A DNA stretch of 64,000 bases from Megachile rotundata (Eukaryota; Arthropoda; Insecta; Hymenoptera; Megachilidae): positions 1 through 64,000 of the forward strand of contig NW_027474160.1 of NCBI RefSeq assembly GCF_050947335.1, in the 5' to 3' direction. A model generated the notes under the pieces. That model saw only the letters and a program-made list of their open reading frames with translations, did no database searches and was not told the DNA's origin. Shown here piece by piece: positions 1 through 12,198 of this stretch. Each line of letters opens with the position of its first letter. Positions within the stretch are counted from its first letter, which is position 1. Both the position numbers and the translations under genes were made by a program.

Positions 1-74
1 ATAGTAATTGTAGTTCTATCGATCATATAAGCATAATGTGGCTAATAATATGAGTTAGATTCATAATAATAAGA

Positions 75-1070
75 TTAATAAGTATAGTAATTGTCGTTCT
101 ATCGATCATATCTGCATAATATGGTTAATAATTTGAGTTAGATTGATAATAGTGAGTGTAATAAATATAGTAATTGTCGTTCTATCGCTCATATAAGCAC
201 AATATGGCTAATAATATGAGTTAGTCTGATAATAATAAGAGTAATAAGTATAGTAATTGTCGTTCTATCGATCATATAAGCATAATATGGCTAATAATAT
301 GAGTTAGATTGATAATAATGACAGTAATAAGTATAGTAATTGTCGTTCTATCGATAATATAAGCATAATATGGCTAATAATATGAGTTAGATTGATAATA
401 ATAAGAGTAATGAGTATAGTAATTGTAGTTCTATCGATCATATCTGCATAATATGGTTAATAATATGAGTTAGAATGATAATAATAAGAGTAATAAGTAT
501 AGTAATTGTCGTTCTATCGATCATATCTGCATAATATGGTTAATAATATGAGTTAGATTGATAATAGTGAGTGTAATAAGTATAGTGAATGTCGTTCTAT
601 CGATCATATCAGCATAATATGGGTAATAATATGAGTTGGATTGATAATAATAAGAGTAATGAGTATAGTAATTGTAGTTCTATCGATCATATAAGCATAA
701 TGTGGCTAATAATATGAGTTAGATTCATAATAATAAGAGTAATAAGTATAGTAATTGTCGTTCTATCGATCATATAAGCATAATATGACTAATAATATGA
801 GTTAGATTGATAATAATAAGAGTAATGAGTATAGTAATTGTAGTTCTATCGATCATATCTGCATAATATGGTTAATAATATGAGTTAGAATGATAATAAT
901 AAGAGTAATAAGTATAGTAATTGTCGTTCTATCGATCATATCTGCATAATATGGTTAATAATATGAGTTAGATTGATAATAGTGAGTGTAATACGTATAG
1001 TGAATGTCGTTCTATCGATCATATCAGCATAATACGGGTAATAATATGAGTTGGATTGATAATAATAAGA
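75..1070 (+). repeat. left copy of a 1-kb segment duplicated 66 monomers away
   Basis: This stretch matches 5,553-6,548 at an offset of 5,478 bp (66 x 83). A rare TTAGTCTGAT variant appears at 221 and again at 5,699. The match breaks for about 40 bases in one monomer near 600 (6,078 in the other copy) and then resumes, which suggests local conversion. The two copies flank the 26-monomer repeat block. Confidence 0.85.
349..356. other. TATCGATA palindrome in one monomer class (example)
   Basis: Most monomers have TATCGATC at monomer positions 20-27. A recurring class changes the last C to A and so contains the full 8-bp palindrome TATCGATA, for example here, at 1,511-1,518, and in the GGCTTTT monomers. 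In Drosophila this octamer is the DRE bound by DREF, and CGATA is the core bound by BEAF-32. The match is exact, but the function is untested and the taxon unknown. Confidence 0.45.
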
Positions 1071-1076
1071 GTAATA

Positions 1077-4000
1077 AGTATAGTAATTGTCGTTCTATCG
1101 ATCATATAAGCATAATATGGCTAATAATATGAGTTAGATTTATAATAATAAGAGTAATAAGTATAGTAATTGTCGTTCTATCGATCATATAAGCACAATA
1201 TGGCTCATAATATGAGTTAGATTGATAATAATAAGATTAATAAGTATAGTAATTGTCGTTCTACCGATCATATCTGCATAATATGGTTAATAATATGAGT
1301 TAGATTGATAATAGTGAGTGTAATAAATATAGTAATTGTCGTTCTATCGCTCATATAAGCACAATATGGCTAATAATATGAGTTAGATTGATAATAATAA
1401 GAGTAATAAGTATAGTAATTGTCGTTCTATCGATCATATAAGCATAATATGGCTAATAATACGAGTTAGATTGATAATAATAACAGTAATAAGTATAGTA
1501 ATTGTCGTTCTATCGATAATATAAGCATAATATGGCTAATAATATGAGTTAGATTGATAATACTAAGAGTAGTGAGTATAGTAATTGTCGTTCTTTCGAT
1601 CATATAAGCATAATATGGCTAATAATATGAGTTAGATTGATAATAATAAGAGTAATGAGTATAGTAATTGTAGTTCTATCGATCATATCTGCATAATATG
1701 GTTGATAATATGAGTTAGAATGATAATAATAAGAGTAATAAGTATAGTAATTGTCGTTCTATCGATCATATCTGCATAATATGGTTAATAATATGAGTTA
1801 GATTGATAATAGTGAGTGTAATAAGTATAGTGAATGTAGTTCTATCGATCATATCAGCATAATATGGGTAATAATATGAGTTGGGTTGATAATAATAAGA
1901 GTAATGAGTATAGTAATTGTAGTTCTATCGATCATATAAGCATAATGTGGCTAATAATATGAGTTAGATTCATAATAATAAGAGTAATAAGTATAGTAAT
2001 TGTCGTTCTATCGATCATATAAGCATAATATGGCTAATAATACGAGTTAGATTGATAATAATAACAGTAATAAGTATAGTAATTGTCGTTCTATCGATAA
2101 TATAAGCATAATATGGCTAATAATATGAGTTAGATTGATAATACTAAGAGTAGTGAGTATAGTAATTGTCGTTCTTTCGATCATATAAGCATAATATGGC
2201 TAATAATATGAGTTAGATTGATAATAGTGAGTGTAATAAGTATAGTGAATGTAGTTCTATCGATCATATCAGCATAATATGGGTAATAATATGAGTTGGG
2301 TTGATAATAATAAGAGTAATGAGTATAGTAATTGTAGTTCTATCGATCATATAAGCATAATGTGGCTAATAATATGAGTTAGATTCATAATAATAAGAGT
2401 AATAAGTATAGTAATTGTCGTTCTATCGATCATATCTGCATAGTATGGTCAATAATATGAGTTACATTGATAATAATAACAGTAATTAGTATAGTAATTG
2501 TCGTTATATCGATCATATAACCATAATATGGCTAATAGCATGAGTTAGATTGATAATAATAAGAGTAATGAGTATAGTAATTGTCGTTCTATCGATCATA
2601 TAAGCATAATATGGCTAATAATACGAGTTAGATTTATAATAATAAGAGTAATAAGTATAGTAATTGTCGTTCTATCGATCATATAAGCACAATATGGCTA
2701 ATAATATGAGTTAGATTGATAATAATAAGAGTAATAAGTATAGTAATTGTCGTTCTATCGATCATATAAGCATAATATGGCTAATAATATGAGTTAGATT
2801 TATAATAATAAGAGTAATAAGTATAGTAATTGTCGTTCTATCGATCATATAAGCACAATATGGCTAATAATATGAGTTAGATTGATAATAATAAGAGTAA
2901 TAAGTATAGTAATTGTCGTTCTATCGATCATATCTGCATAATATGGTTAATAATATGAGTTAGATTGATAATAGTGAGTGTAATAAATATAGTAATTGTC
3001 GTTCTATCGCTCATGTAATCACAATATGGCTAATAATATGAGTTAGATTGATAATAATGAGAGTAATAAGTATAGTAATGGTCGTTCTATCGATCATATA
3101 AGCATAATATGGCTAATAATATGAGTTAGATTGATAATAATAAGTGTAATAAGTATAGTAATTGTCGTTCTATCGATCATATAAGCATAATATGGCTAAT
3201 AATATGAATTAGATTGATAATAATAAGAGTAATGAGTATAGTAATTGTCGTTCTATCGATCATATAAGCATAATATGGCTAATAATATGAGTTAGATTTA
3301 TAATAATAAGAGTAATAAGTATAGTAATTGTCGTTCTATCGATCATATAAGCACAATATGGCTCATAATATGAGTTAGATTGATAATCATAAGATTAATA
3401 AGTATAGTAATTGTCGTTCTATCGATCATATCTGCATAATATGGTTAATAATATGAGTTAGATTGATAATAGTGAGTGTAATAAATATAGTAATTGTCGT
3501 TCTATCGCTCATATAAGCACAATATGGCTAATAATATGAGTTAGATTGATAATAATAAGAGTAATAAGTATAGTAATTGTCGTTCTATCGATCATATAAG
3601 CATAATATGGCTAATAATACGAGTTAGATTGATAATAATAACAGTAATAAGTATAGTAATTGTCGTTCTATCGATAATATAAGCATAATATGGCTAATAA
3701 TATGAGTTAGATTGATAATACTAAGAGTAGTGAGTATAGTAATTGTCGTTCTTTCGATCATATAAGCATAATATGGCTAATAATATGAGTTAGATTGATA
3801 ATAATAAGAGTAATGAGTATAGTAATTGTAGTTCTATCGATCATATCTGCATAATATGGTTGATAATATGAGTTAGAATGATAATAATAAGAGTAATAAG
3901 TATAGTAATTGTCGTTCTATCGATCATATCTGCATAATATGGTTAATAATATGAGTTAGATTGATAATAGTGAGTGTAATAAGTATAGTGAATGTAGTTC

Positions 4001-5870
4001 TATCGATCATATCAGCATAATATGGGTAATAATATGAGTTGGGTTGATAATAATAAGAGTAATGAGTATAGTAATTGTAGTTCTATCGATCATATAAGCA
4101 TAATGTGGCTAATAATATGAGTTAGATTCATAATAATAAGAGTAATAAGTATAGTAATTGTCGTTCTATCGATCATATAAGCATAATATGGCTAATAATA
4201 CGAGTTAGATTGATAATAATAACAGTAATAAGTATAGTAATTGTCGTTCTATCGATAATATAAGCATAATATGGCTAATAATATGAGTTAGATTGATAAT
4301 ACTAAGAGTAGTGAGTATAGTAATTGTCGTTCTTTCGATCATATAAGCATAATATGGCTAATAATATGAGTTAGATTGATAATAGTGAGTGTAATAAGTA
4401 TAGTGAATGTAGTTCTATCGATCATATCAGCATAATATGGGTAATAATATGAGTTGGGTTGATAATAATAAGAGTAATGAGTATAGTAATTGTAGTTCTA
4501 TCGATCATATAAGCATAATGTGGCTAATAATATGAGTTAGATTCATAATAATAAGAGTAATAAGTATAGTAATTGTCGTTCTATCGATCATATCTGCATA
4601 GTATGGTCAATAATATGAGTTACATTGATAATAATAACAGTAATTAGTATAGTAATTGTCGTTATATCGATCATATAACCATAATATGGCTAATAGCATG
4701 AGTTAGATTGATAATAATAAGAGTAATGAGTATAGTAATTGTCGTTCTATCGATCATATAAGCATAATATGGCTAATAATACGAGTTAGATTTATAATAA
4801 TAAGAGTAATAAGTATAGTAATTGTCGTTCTATCGATCATATAAGCACAATATGGCTAATAATATGAGTTAGATTGATAATAATAAGAGTAATAAGTATA
4901 GTAATTGTCGTTCTATCGATCATATAAGCATAATATGGCTAATAATATGAGTTAGATTTATAATAATAAGAGTAATAAGTATAGTAATTGTCGTTCTATC
5001 GATCATATAAGCACAATATGGCTAATAATATGAGTTAGATTGATAATAATAAGAGTAATAAGTATAGTAATTGTCGTTCTATCGATCATATCTGCATAAT
5101 ATGGTTAATAATATGAGTTAGATTGATAATAGTGAGTGTAATAAATATAGTAATTGTCGTTCTATCGCTCATGTAATCACAATATGGCTAATAATATGAG
5201 TTAGATTGATAATAATGAGAGTAATAAGTATAGTAATGGTCGTTCTATCGATCATATAAGCATAATATGGCTAATAATATGAGTTAGATTGATAATAATA
5301 AGTGTAATAAGTATAGTAATTGTCGTTCTATCGATCATATAAGCATAATATGGCTAATAATATGAATTAGATTGATAATAATAAGAGTAATGAGTATAGT
5401 AATTGTCGTTCTATCGATCATATAAGCATAATATGGCTAATAATATGAGTTAGATTTATAATAATAAGAGTAATAAGTATAGTAATTGTCGTTCTATCGA
5501 TCATATAAGCACAATATGGCTCATAATATGAGTTAGATTGATAATAATAAGATTAATAAGTATAGTAATTGTCGTTCTATCGATCATATCTGCATAATAT
5601 GGTTAATAATATGAGTTAGATTGATAATAGTGAGTGTAATAAATATAGTAATTGTCGTTCTATCGCTCATATAAGCACAATATGGCTAATAATATGAGTT
5701 AGTCTGATAATAATAAGAGTAATAAGTATAGTAATTGTCGTTCTATCGATCATATAAGCATAATATGGCTAATAATATGAGTTAGATTGATAATAATGAC
5801 AGTAATAAGTATAGTAATTGTCGTTCTATCGATAATATAAGCATAATATGGCTAATAATATGAGTTAGAT
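1077..5870 (+). repeat. 26-monomer (2,158-bp) higher-order repeat, two full copies plus a partial third
   Basis: Copies run 1,077-3,234, 3,235-5,392 and 5,393 to about 5,870, the last covering fewer than six monomers. The offset is fixed by several rare variants that recur at exactly 2,158 bp. GGCTCATAAT occurs at 1,202, 3,360 and 5,518. GTTGATAAT occurs at 1,701 and 3,859. TAGTATGGTC occurs at 2,441 and 4,599. TCGTTATATC occurs at 2,501 and 4,659. A GAATTAG variant closes both full copies. I noticed only scattered single-base differences between copies 1 and 2, for example CTACCGATCA at 1,261 and GATAATCAT near 3,382. This indicates a recent tandem duplication. The chosen unit start is arbitrary within the register. 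Confidence 0.9.
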
Positions 5871-6548
5871 TGATAATAATAAGAGTAATGAGTATAGTAA
5901 TTGTAGTTCTATCGATCATATCTGCATAATATGGTTAATAATATGAGTTAGCATGATAATAATAAGAGTAATAAGTATAGTAATTGTCGTTCTATCGATC
6001 ATATCTGCATAATATGGTTAATAATATGAGTTAGATTGATAATAGTGAGTGTAATAAGTATAGTGAATGTCGTTCTATCGCTCATGTAATCACAATATGG
6101 CTAATAATATGAGTTAGATTGATAATAATAAGAGTAATGAGTATAGTAATTGTAGTTCTATCGATCATATAAGCATAATGTGGCTAATAATATGAGTTAG
6201 ATTCATAATAATAAGAGTAATAAGTATAGTAATTGTCGTTCTATCGATCATATAAGCATAATATGACTAATAATATGAGTTAGATTGATAATAATAAGAG
6301 TAATGAGTATAGTAATTGTAGTTCTATCGATCATATCTGCAAAATATGGTTAATAATATGAGTTAGAATGATAATAATAAGAGTAATAAGTATAGTAATT
6401 GTCGTTCTATCGATCATATCTGCATAATATGGTTAATAATTTGAGTTAGATTGATAATAGTGAGTGTAATACGTATAGTGAATGTCGTTCTATCGATCAT
6501 ATCAGCATAATACGGGTAATAATATGAGTTGGATTGATAATAATAAGA
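5553..6548 (+). repeat. right copy of the 1-kb, 66-monomer-offset segment
   Basis: It matches 75-1,070. It differs in one monomer: at about 6,079-6,118 it carries the CGCTCATGTAATCAC form, while the left copy has CGATCATATCAGCAT followed by a GTTGG variant. Flanking sequence matches on both sides of that patch. Small differences include GTTAGCATG near 5,949 (GTTAGAATG in the left copy) and GCAAAATATGG near 6,340. Confidence 0.82.
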
Positions 6549-8878
6549 GTAATGAGTATAGTAATTGTAGTTCTATCGATCATATAAGCATAATGTGGCT
6601 AATAATATGAGTTAGATTCATAATAATAATTGTAATAAGTATAGTAATTGTCGTTCTATTGATCATATAAGCACAATATGGCTAATAATATGAGTTAGAT
6701 TGATAATAATAAGAGTAATAAGTATAGTAATTGTCGTTCTATCGATCATATCTGCATAATATGGTTAATAATATGAGTTAGATGTATAATAATAAGAGTA
6801 ATAAGTATAGTAATTGTCGTTCTATCGATCATATAAGCACAATATGGCTAATAATATGAGTTAGATTGATAATAATAAGAGTAATAAGTATAGTAATTGT
6901 CGTTCTATCGATCATATCTGCATAATATGGTTAATAATATGAGTTAGATTGATAATAGTGAGTGTAATAAATATAGTAATTGTCGTTCTATCGCTCATGT
7001 AATCACAATATGGCTAATAATATGAGTTAGATTGATAATAATAAGAGTAATAAGTATAGTAATTGTCGTTCTATCGATCATATAAGCATAATATGGCTAA
7101 TAATATGAGTTAGATTGATAATAATAAGTGTAATAAGTATAGTAATTGTCGTTCTATCGATCATATAAGCATAATATGGCTAATAATATGAGTTAGATTG
7201 ATAATAATAAGAGTAATGAGTATAGTAATTGTCGTTCTATCGATCATATAAGCATAATATGGCTAATAATATGAGTTAGATTTATAATAATAAGAGTAAT
7301 AAGTATAGTAATTGTCGTTCTATCGATCATACAAGCACAATATGGCTAATAATATGAGGTAGATTGATAATAATAAGAGTAATAAGTATAGTAATTGTCG
7401 TTCTATCGATCATATCTGCATAATATGGTTAATAATATGAGTTAGATTGATAATAGTGAGTGTAATAAATATAGTAATTGTCGTTCTATCGCTCATATAA
7501 GCACAATATGGCTAATAATATGAGTTAGATTGATAATAATAAGAGTAATAAGTATAGTAATTGTCGTTCTATCGATCATATAAGCATAATATGGCTAATA
7601 ATATGAGTTAGATTGATAATACTAAGAGTAGTGAGTATAGTAATTCTCGTTCTATCGATCATAAAAGCATAATATGGCTAATAATATGAGTTAGATTGAT
7701 AATACTAAGAGTAGTGAGTATAGTAATTGTCGTCCTATCGATCATATAAGCATAATATGGCTAATAATATGAGTTAGATTGATAATAATAAGAGTAGTAA
7801 GTATAGTAATTGTCGTTCTATCGATAATATAAGCATAATATGGCTTTTAATATAAGTTGGATTGATGATAATAAGAGTAATAAGTATAGTAATTGTCGTT
7901 CTATCGCTCATATAAGCATAATATGGCTAATAATATGAGTTAGATTGATAATACTAAGAGTAGTGAGTATTGTAATTCTCGTTCTATCGATCATAAAAGC
8001 ATAATATGGCTAATAATACGAGTTAGATTGATAATAATAAGAGTAGTAAGTATAGTATTTGTCGTTCTATCGATCATATAAGCATAATATGGCTAATAAT
8101 ACGAGTTAGATTGATAATAATAAGAGTAATAAGTATAGTAATTGTCGTTCTATCGATCATTAAACCATAATATGGCTAATAATATGAGTTAGATTGATAA
8201 TAATAAGAGTAATAAGTATAGTAATTGTCGTTCTATCGATAATATAAGCATAATATGGCTTTTAATATAAGTTGGATTGATGATAATAAGAGTAATAAGT
8301 ATAGTAATTGTCGTTCTATCGATCATATAAGCATAATATGGCTAATAATATGAGTTAGATTGATAATACTAAGAGTAGTGAGTATTGTAATTCTCGTTCT
8401 ATCGATCATAAAAGCATAATATGGCTAATAATATGAGTTAGATTGATAATACTAAGAGTAGTGAGTATAGTAATTGTCGTTCTATCGATCATTTAACCAT
8501 AATGTGGCTAATAATATGAGTTAGATTGATAATAATAAGAGTAATGAGTATAGTAATTGTCGTTCTATCGATCATATCTGCATAATATGGTTAATAATAT
8601 GAGTTAGATTGATAATAGTGAGTGTAATAAATATAGTAATTGTCGTTCTATCGCTCATGAAATCACAATATGGCTAATAATATGAGTTAGATTGATAATA
8701 ATAAGAGTAATAAGTATAGTAATTGTCGTTTTATCGATCATACAAGCATAATATGGCTAATAATATGAGTTAGATTGATAATAATAAGTGTAATAAGTAT
8801 AGTAATTGTCGTTCTATCGATCATAATTGCATAATATGGTTAATAATATGAGTTAGATTGATAATAATAAGAGCAATG
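6549..8878 (+). repeat. diverse monomers, including an 18-monomer relative of the 20-monomer unit
   Basis: From about 6,780 to 7,800 this stretch matches 11,760-12,780 at an offset of 4,980 bp (60 monomers). The landmarks AATATGAGGT (7,351) and TCATGAAATC (8,655) are 1,304 bp apart. In the 20-monomer unit further right the same landmarks are 1,470 bp apart, so this version is two monomers shorter between them. The first GGCTTTTAATAT monomers of the window are at 7,842 and 8,257, five monomers apart, and the same five-monomer spacing recurs in later copies. Confidence 0.75.
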
Positions 8879-8962
8879 AGTATAGTAATTGTCGTACTAT
8901 CGATCATATAAGCATAATATGGCTAATACTATGAGTTAGATTGATAATAATAAAGTGTAAAA
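8879..8962 (+). repeat. 84-bp monomer (+1 bp)
   Basis: This monomer has one extra A in its tail: AATAAAGTGTAAAAAG here, against AATAAGTGTAAAAAG in the otherwise equivalent monomer near 16,741. The register of all monomer starts moves by +1 from here until 10,374. It is the only lengthened monomer implied by the register count. Confidence 0.9.
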
Positions 8963-10373
8963 AGTATAGTAATTGTCGTTCGATCGATCATATCTGCATA
9001 ATATGGTTAATAATATGAGTTAGATTGATAATAATAAGAGTAATGAGTATAGTAATTGTCGTACTATCGATCATATAAGCATAATATGGCTAATAATGTG
9101 AGTTAGATTGATAATAGTGAGTGCAATAAATATAGTAATTGTCGTTCTATCGCTCATATAAGCACAATATGGCTAATAATATGAGTTAGATTGATAATAA
9201 TAAGAGCAATAAGTATAGTAATAGTCGTTCTATCGATCATATAAGCAGAATATGGCTAATAATATGAGTTAGATTGATAATAATAAGTGTAATAAGTATA
9301 GTAATTGTCGGTCTATCGATCATATCTGCATAATATGGTTAATAATATGAGTTAGATTGATAATAGTGAGTGTAATAATTATAGTAATTGTCGTTCTATC
9401 GCTCATATAAGCACAATATGGCTAATAATATGAGTTAGATTGATAATAATAAGAGTAATAAGTATAGTAATTGTCGTTCTATCGATCATATAAGCATAAT
9501 ATGGCTAATAATATGAGTTAGATTGATAATACTAAGAGCAATGAGTATAGTAATTGTCGTACTATCGATCATATAAGCATAATATGGCTAATACTATGAG
9601 TTAGATTGATAATACTAAGAGTAGTGAGTATAGTAATTCTCGTTCTATCGATCATAAAAGCATAATATGGCTAATAATATGAGTTAGATTGATAATACTA
9701 AGAGTAATGAGTATAGTAATTGTCGTACTATCGATCATATAAGCATAATATGGCTAATAATGTGAGTTAGATTGATAATAGTGAGTGCAATAAATATAGT
9801 AATTGTCGTTCTATCGCTCATATAAGCACAATATGGCTAATAATATGAGTTAGATTGATAATAATAAGAGTAATAAGTATAGTAATAGTCGTTCTATCGA
9901 TCATATAAGCAGAATATGGCTAATAATATGAGTTAGATTGATAATAATAAGTGTAATAAGTATAGTAATTGTCGGTCTATCGATCATATCTGCATAATAT
10001 GGTTAATAATATGAGTTAGATTGATAATAGTCAGTGTAATAAATATAGTAATTGTCGTTCTATCGCTCATATAAGCACAATATGGCTAATAATATGAGTT
10101 AGATTGATAATAATAAGAGTAATAAGTATAGTAATTGTCGTTCTATCGATCATATAAGCATAATATGGCTAATAATATGAGTTAGATTGATAATACTAAG
10201 AGTAGTGAGTATAGTAATTCTCGTTCTATCGATCATAAAAGCATAATATGGCTAATAATATGAGTTAGATTGATAATACTAAGAGTAGTGAGTATAGTAA
10301 TTGTCGTTCTATCGATCATATAAGCATAATATGGCTAATAGTATGAGTTAGATTGATAATAATAAGAGTAGTA

Positions 10374-10455
10374 AGTATAGTATTTGTCGTTCTATCGATC
10401 ATATAAGCATAATATGGCTAATACTATGAGTTAGATTGATAATAATAAGTGTAAA
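10374..10455 (+). repeat. 82-bp monomer (-1 bp), first copy
   Basis: The tail reads GTGTAAAGGTATAG instead of GTGTAAAAAGTATAG, one base shorter. The same shortened monomer occurs at 32,285-32,366. It returns the register to 81+83k after the 84-bp monomer. Confidence 0.9.
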
Positions 10456-10789
10456 GGTATAGTAATTGTCGTTCGATCGATCATATCTGCATAATATGGT
10501 TAATAATATGAGTTAGATTGATAATAATAAGAGTAATGAGTATAGTAATTGTCGTACTATCGATCATATAAGCATAATAAGGCTAATAATGTGAGTTAGA
10601 TTGATAATAGTGAGTGCAATAAATATAGTAATTGTCGTTCTATCGCTCATATAAGCACAATATGGCTAATAATATGAGTTAGATTGATAATAATAAGAGT
10701 AATAAGTATAGTAATAGTCGTTCTATCGATCATATAAGCAGAATATGGCTAATAATATGAGTTAGATTGATAATAATAAGTGTAATAAG

Positions 10790-11508
10790 TATAGTAATTG
10801 TCGGTCTATCGATCATATCTGCACAATATGGTTAATAATATGAGTTAGAATGATAATAATAAGAGTAATAAGTATAGTAATTGTCGTTCTATCGATCATA
10901 TCTGCATAATATGGTTAATAATATGAGTTAGATTGATAATAGTGAGTGTAATAAGTATAGTGAATGTCGTTCTATCGATCATATCAGCATAATATGCGTA
11001 ATAATATGAGTTGGATTGATAATAATAAGAGTAATGAGTATAGTAATTGTAGTTCTATCGATCATATAAGCATAATCTGGCTAATAATATGAGTTAGATT
11101 CATAATAATAAGAGTAATAAGTATAGTAATTGTCGTTCTATCGATCATATCTGCATAATATGGTTAATAATATGAGTTAGATTGATAATAGTGAGTGTAA
11201 TAAATATAGTAATTGTCGCTCTATCGCTCATGTAATCACAATATGGCTAATAATATGAGTTAGATTGATAATAATAAGAGTAATAAGTATAGTAATTGTC
11301 GTTCTATCGATCATATAAGCATAATATGGCTAATAATATGAGTTAGATTGATAATAATAAGTGTAATAAGTATAGTAATTGTCGTTCTATCGATCATATA
11401 AGCATAATATGGCTAATAATATGAGTTAGATTGATAATAATAAGAGTAATGAGTATAGTAATTGTCGTTCTATCGATCATATAAGCATAATATGGCTAAT
11501 AATATGAG
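10790..11508 (+). repeat. 0.7-kb segment duplicated 167 monomers away
   Basis: It matches 24,651-25,369 at an offset of 13,861 bp (167 x 83). Shared markers include GTCGGTCTATC (10,800 and 24,661) followed by GCACAATATGG, an ATATGCGTAAT variant and a CATAATCTGGC variant. The right copy has GAGCATATCTG near 25,004 where the left has GATCATATCTG. Confidence 0.8.
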
Positions 11509-12198
11509 TTAGAATGATAATAATAAGAGTAATAAGTATAGTAATTGTCGTTCTATCGATCATTTAACCATAATATGGCGAATAATATGAGTTAGATTGA
11601 TAATAATAAGAGTAATGGGTATAGTAATAGTCGTTCTATCGATCATATAAGCATAATATGGCTAATAATATGAGTTAGATTTATAATAATAAGAGTAATA
11701 AGTATAGTAATTGTCGTTCTATCGATCATATAAGCACAATATGGCTAATAATATGAGTTAGATTTATAATAATAAGAGTTATAAGTATAGTAATTGTCGT
11801 TCTATCGATCATATAAGCACAATATGGCTAATAATATGAGTTAGATTGATAATAATAAGAGTAATAAGTATAGTAATTGTCGTTCTATCGATCATATCTG
11901 CATAATATGGTTAATAATATGAGTTAGATTGATAATAGTGAGTGTAATAAATATAGTAATTGTCGTTCTATCGCTCATGTAATCACAATATGGCTAATAA
12001 TATGAGTTAGATTGATAATAATAAGAGTAATAAGTATAGTAATTGTCGTTCTATCGATCATATAAGCATAATATGGCTAATAATATGAGTTAGATTGATA
12101 ATAATAAGTGTAATAAGTATAGTAATTGTCGTTCTATCGATCATATAAGCATAATATGGCTAATAATATGAGTTAGATTGATAATAATAAGAGTAATG
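11509..12198 (+). repeat. satellite monomers linking the 167-monomer duplicate to the 20-monomer repeat
   Basis: Ordinary monomers with a CATTTAACCA plus GGCGAATAAT variant at 11,561. This pair recurs at 26,003 (174 monomers away). Related copies are near 28,660, 34,380, 34,970 and 37,870. From 11,760 the sequence matches 6,780 onward at 60 monomers. Nothing other than satellite is present. Confidence 0.7.

Larger units (their letters stand above)
8879..10789 (+). repeat. 8-monomer-related block, left occurrence
   Basis: The marker GTGCAATAAA occurs at 9,121 and 9,785, 664 bp apart, which is the 8-monomer period. It recurs at 10,614, where the spacing is ten monomers less one base. The block mixes the variants GAGCAATGAG, CGTACTATCG, TTCGATCGATC, GCAGAATATGG and CGGTCTATCG in the same order as the cleaner arrays at 19,586-22,241 and 30,791-32,118. 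It is less regular and includes the 84-bp and one of the 82-bp monomers. Confidence 0.72.

Noticed and set aside
161..170. AATAAA poly(A)-like signals in the GTAATAAATATAG class, and TATAAT promoter-like strings in the TTTATAATAAT class
   Set aside because: These are expected in a 76% A+T repeat, recur with the monomer, and have no transcription unit near them.
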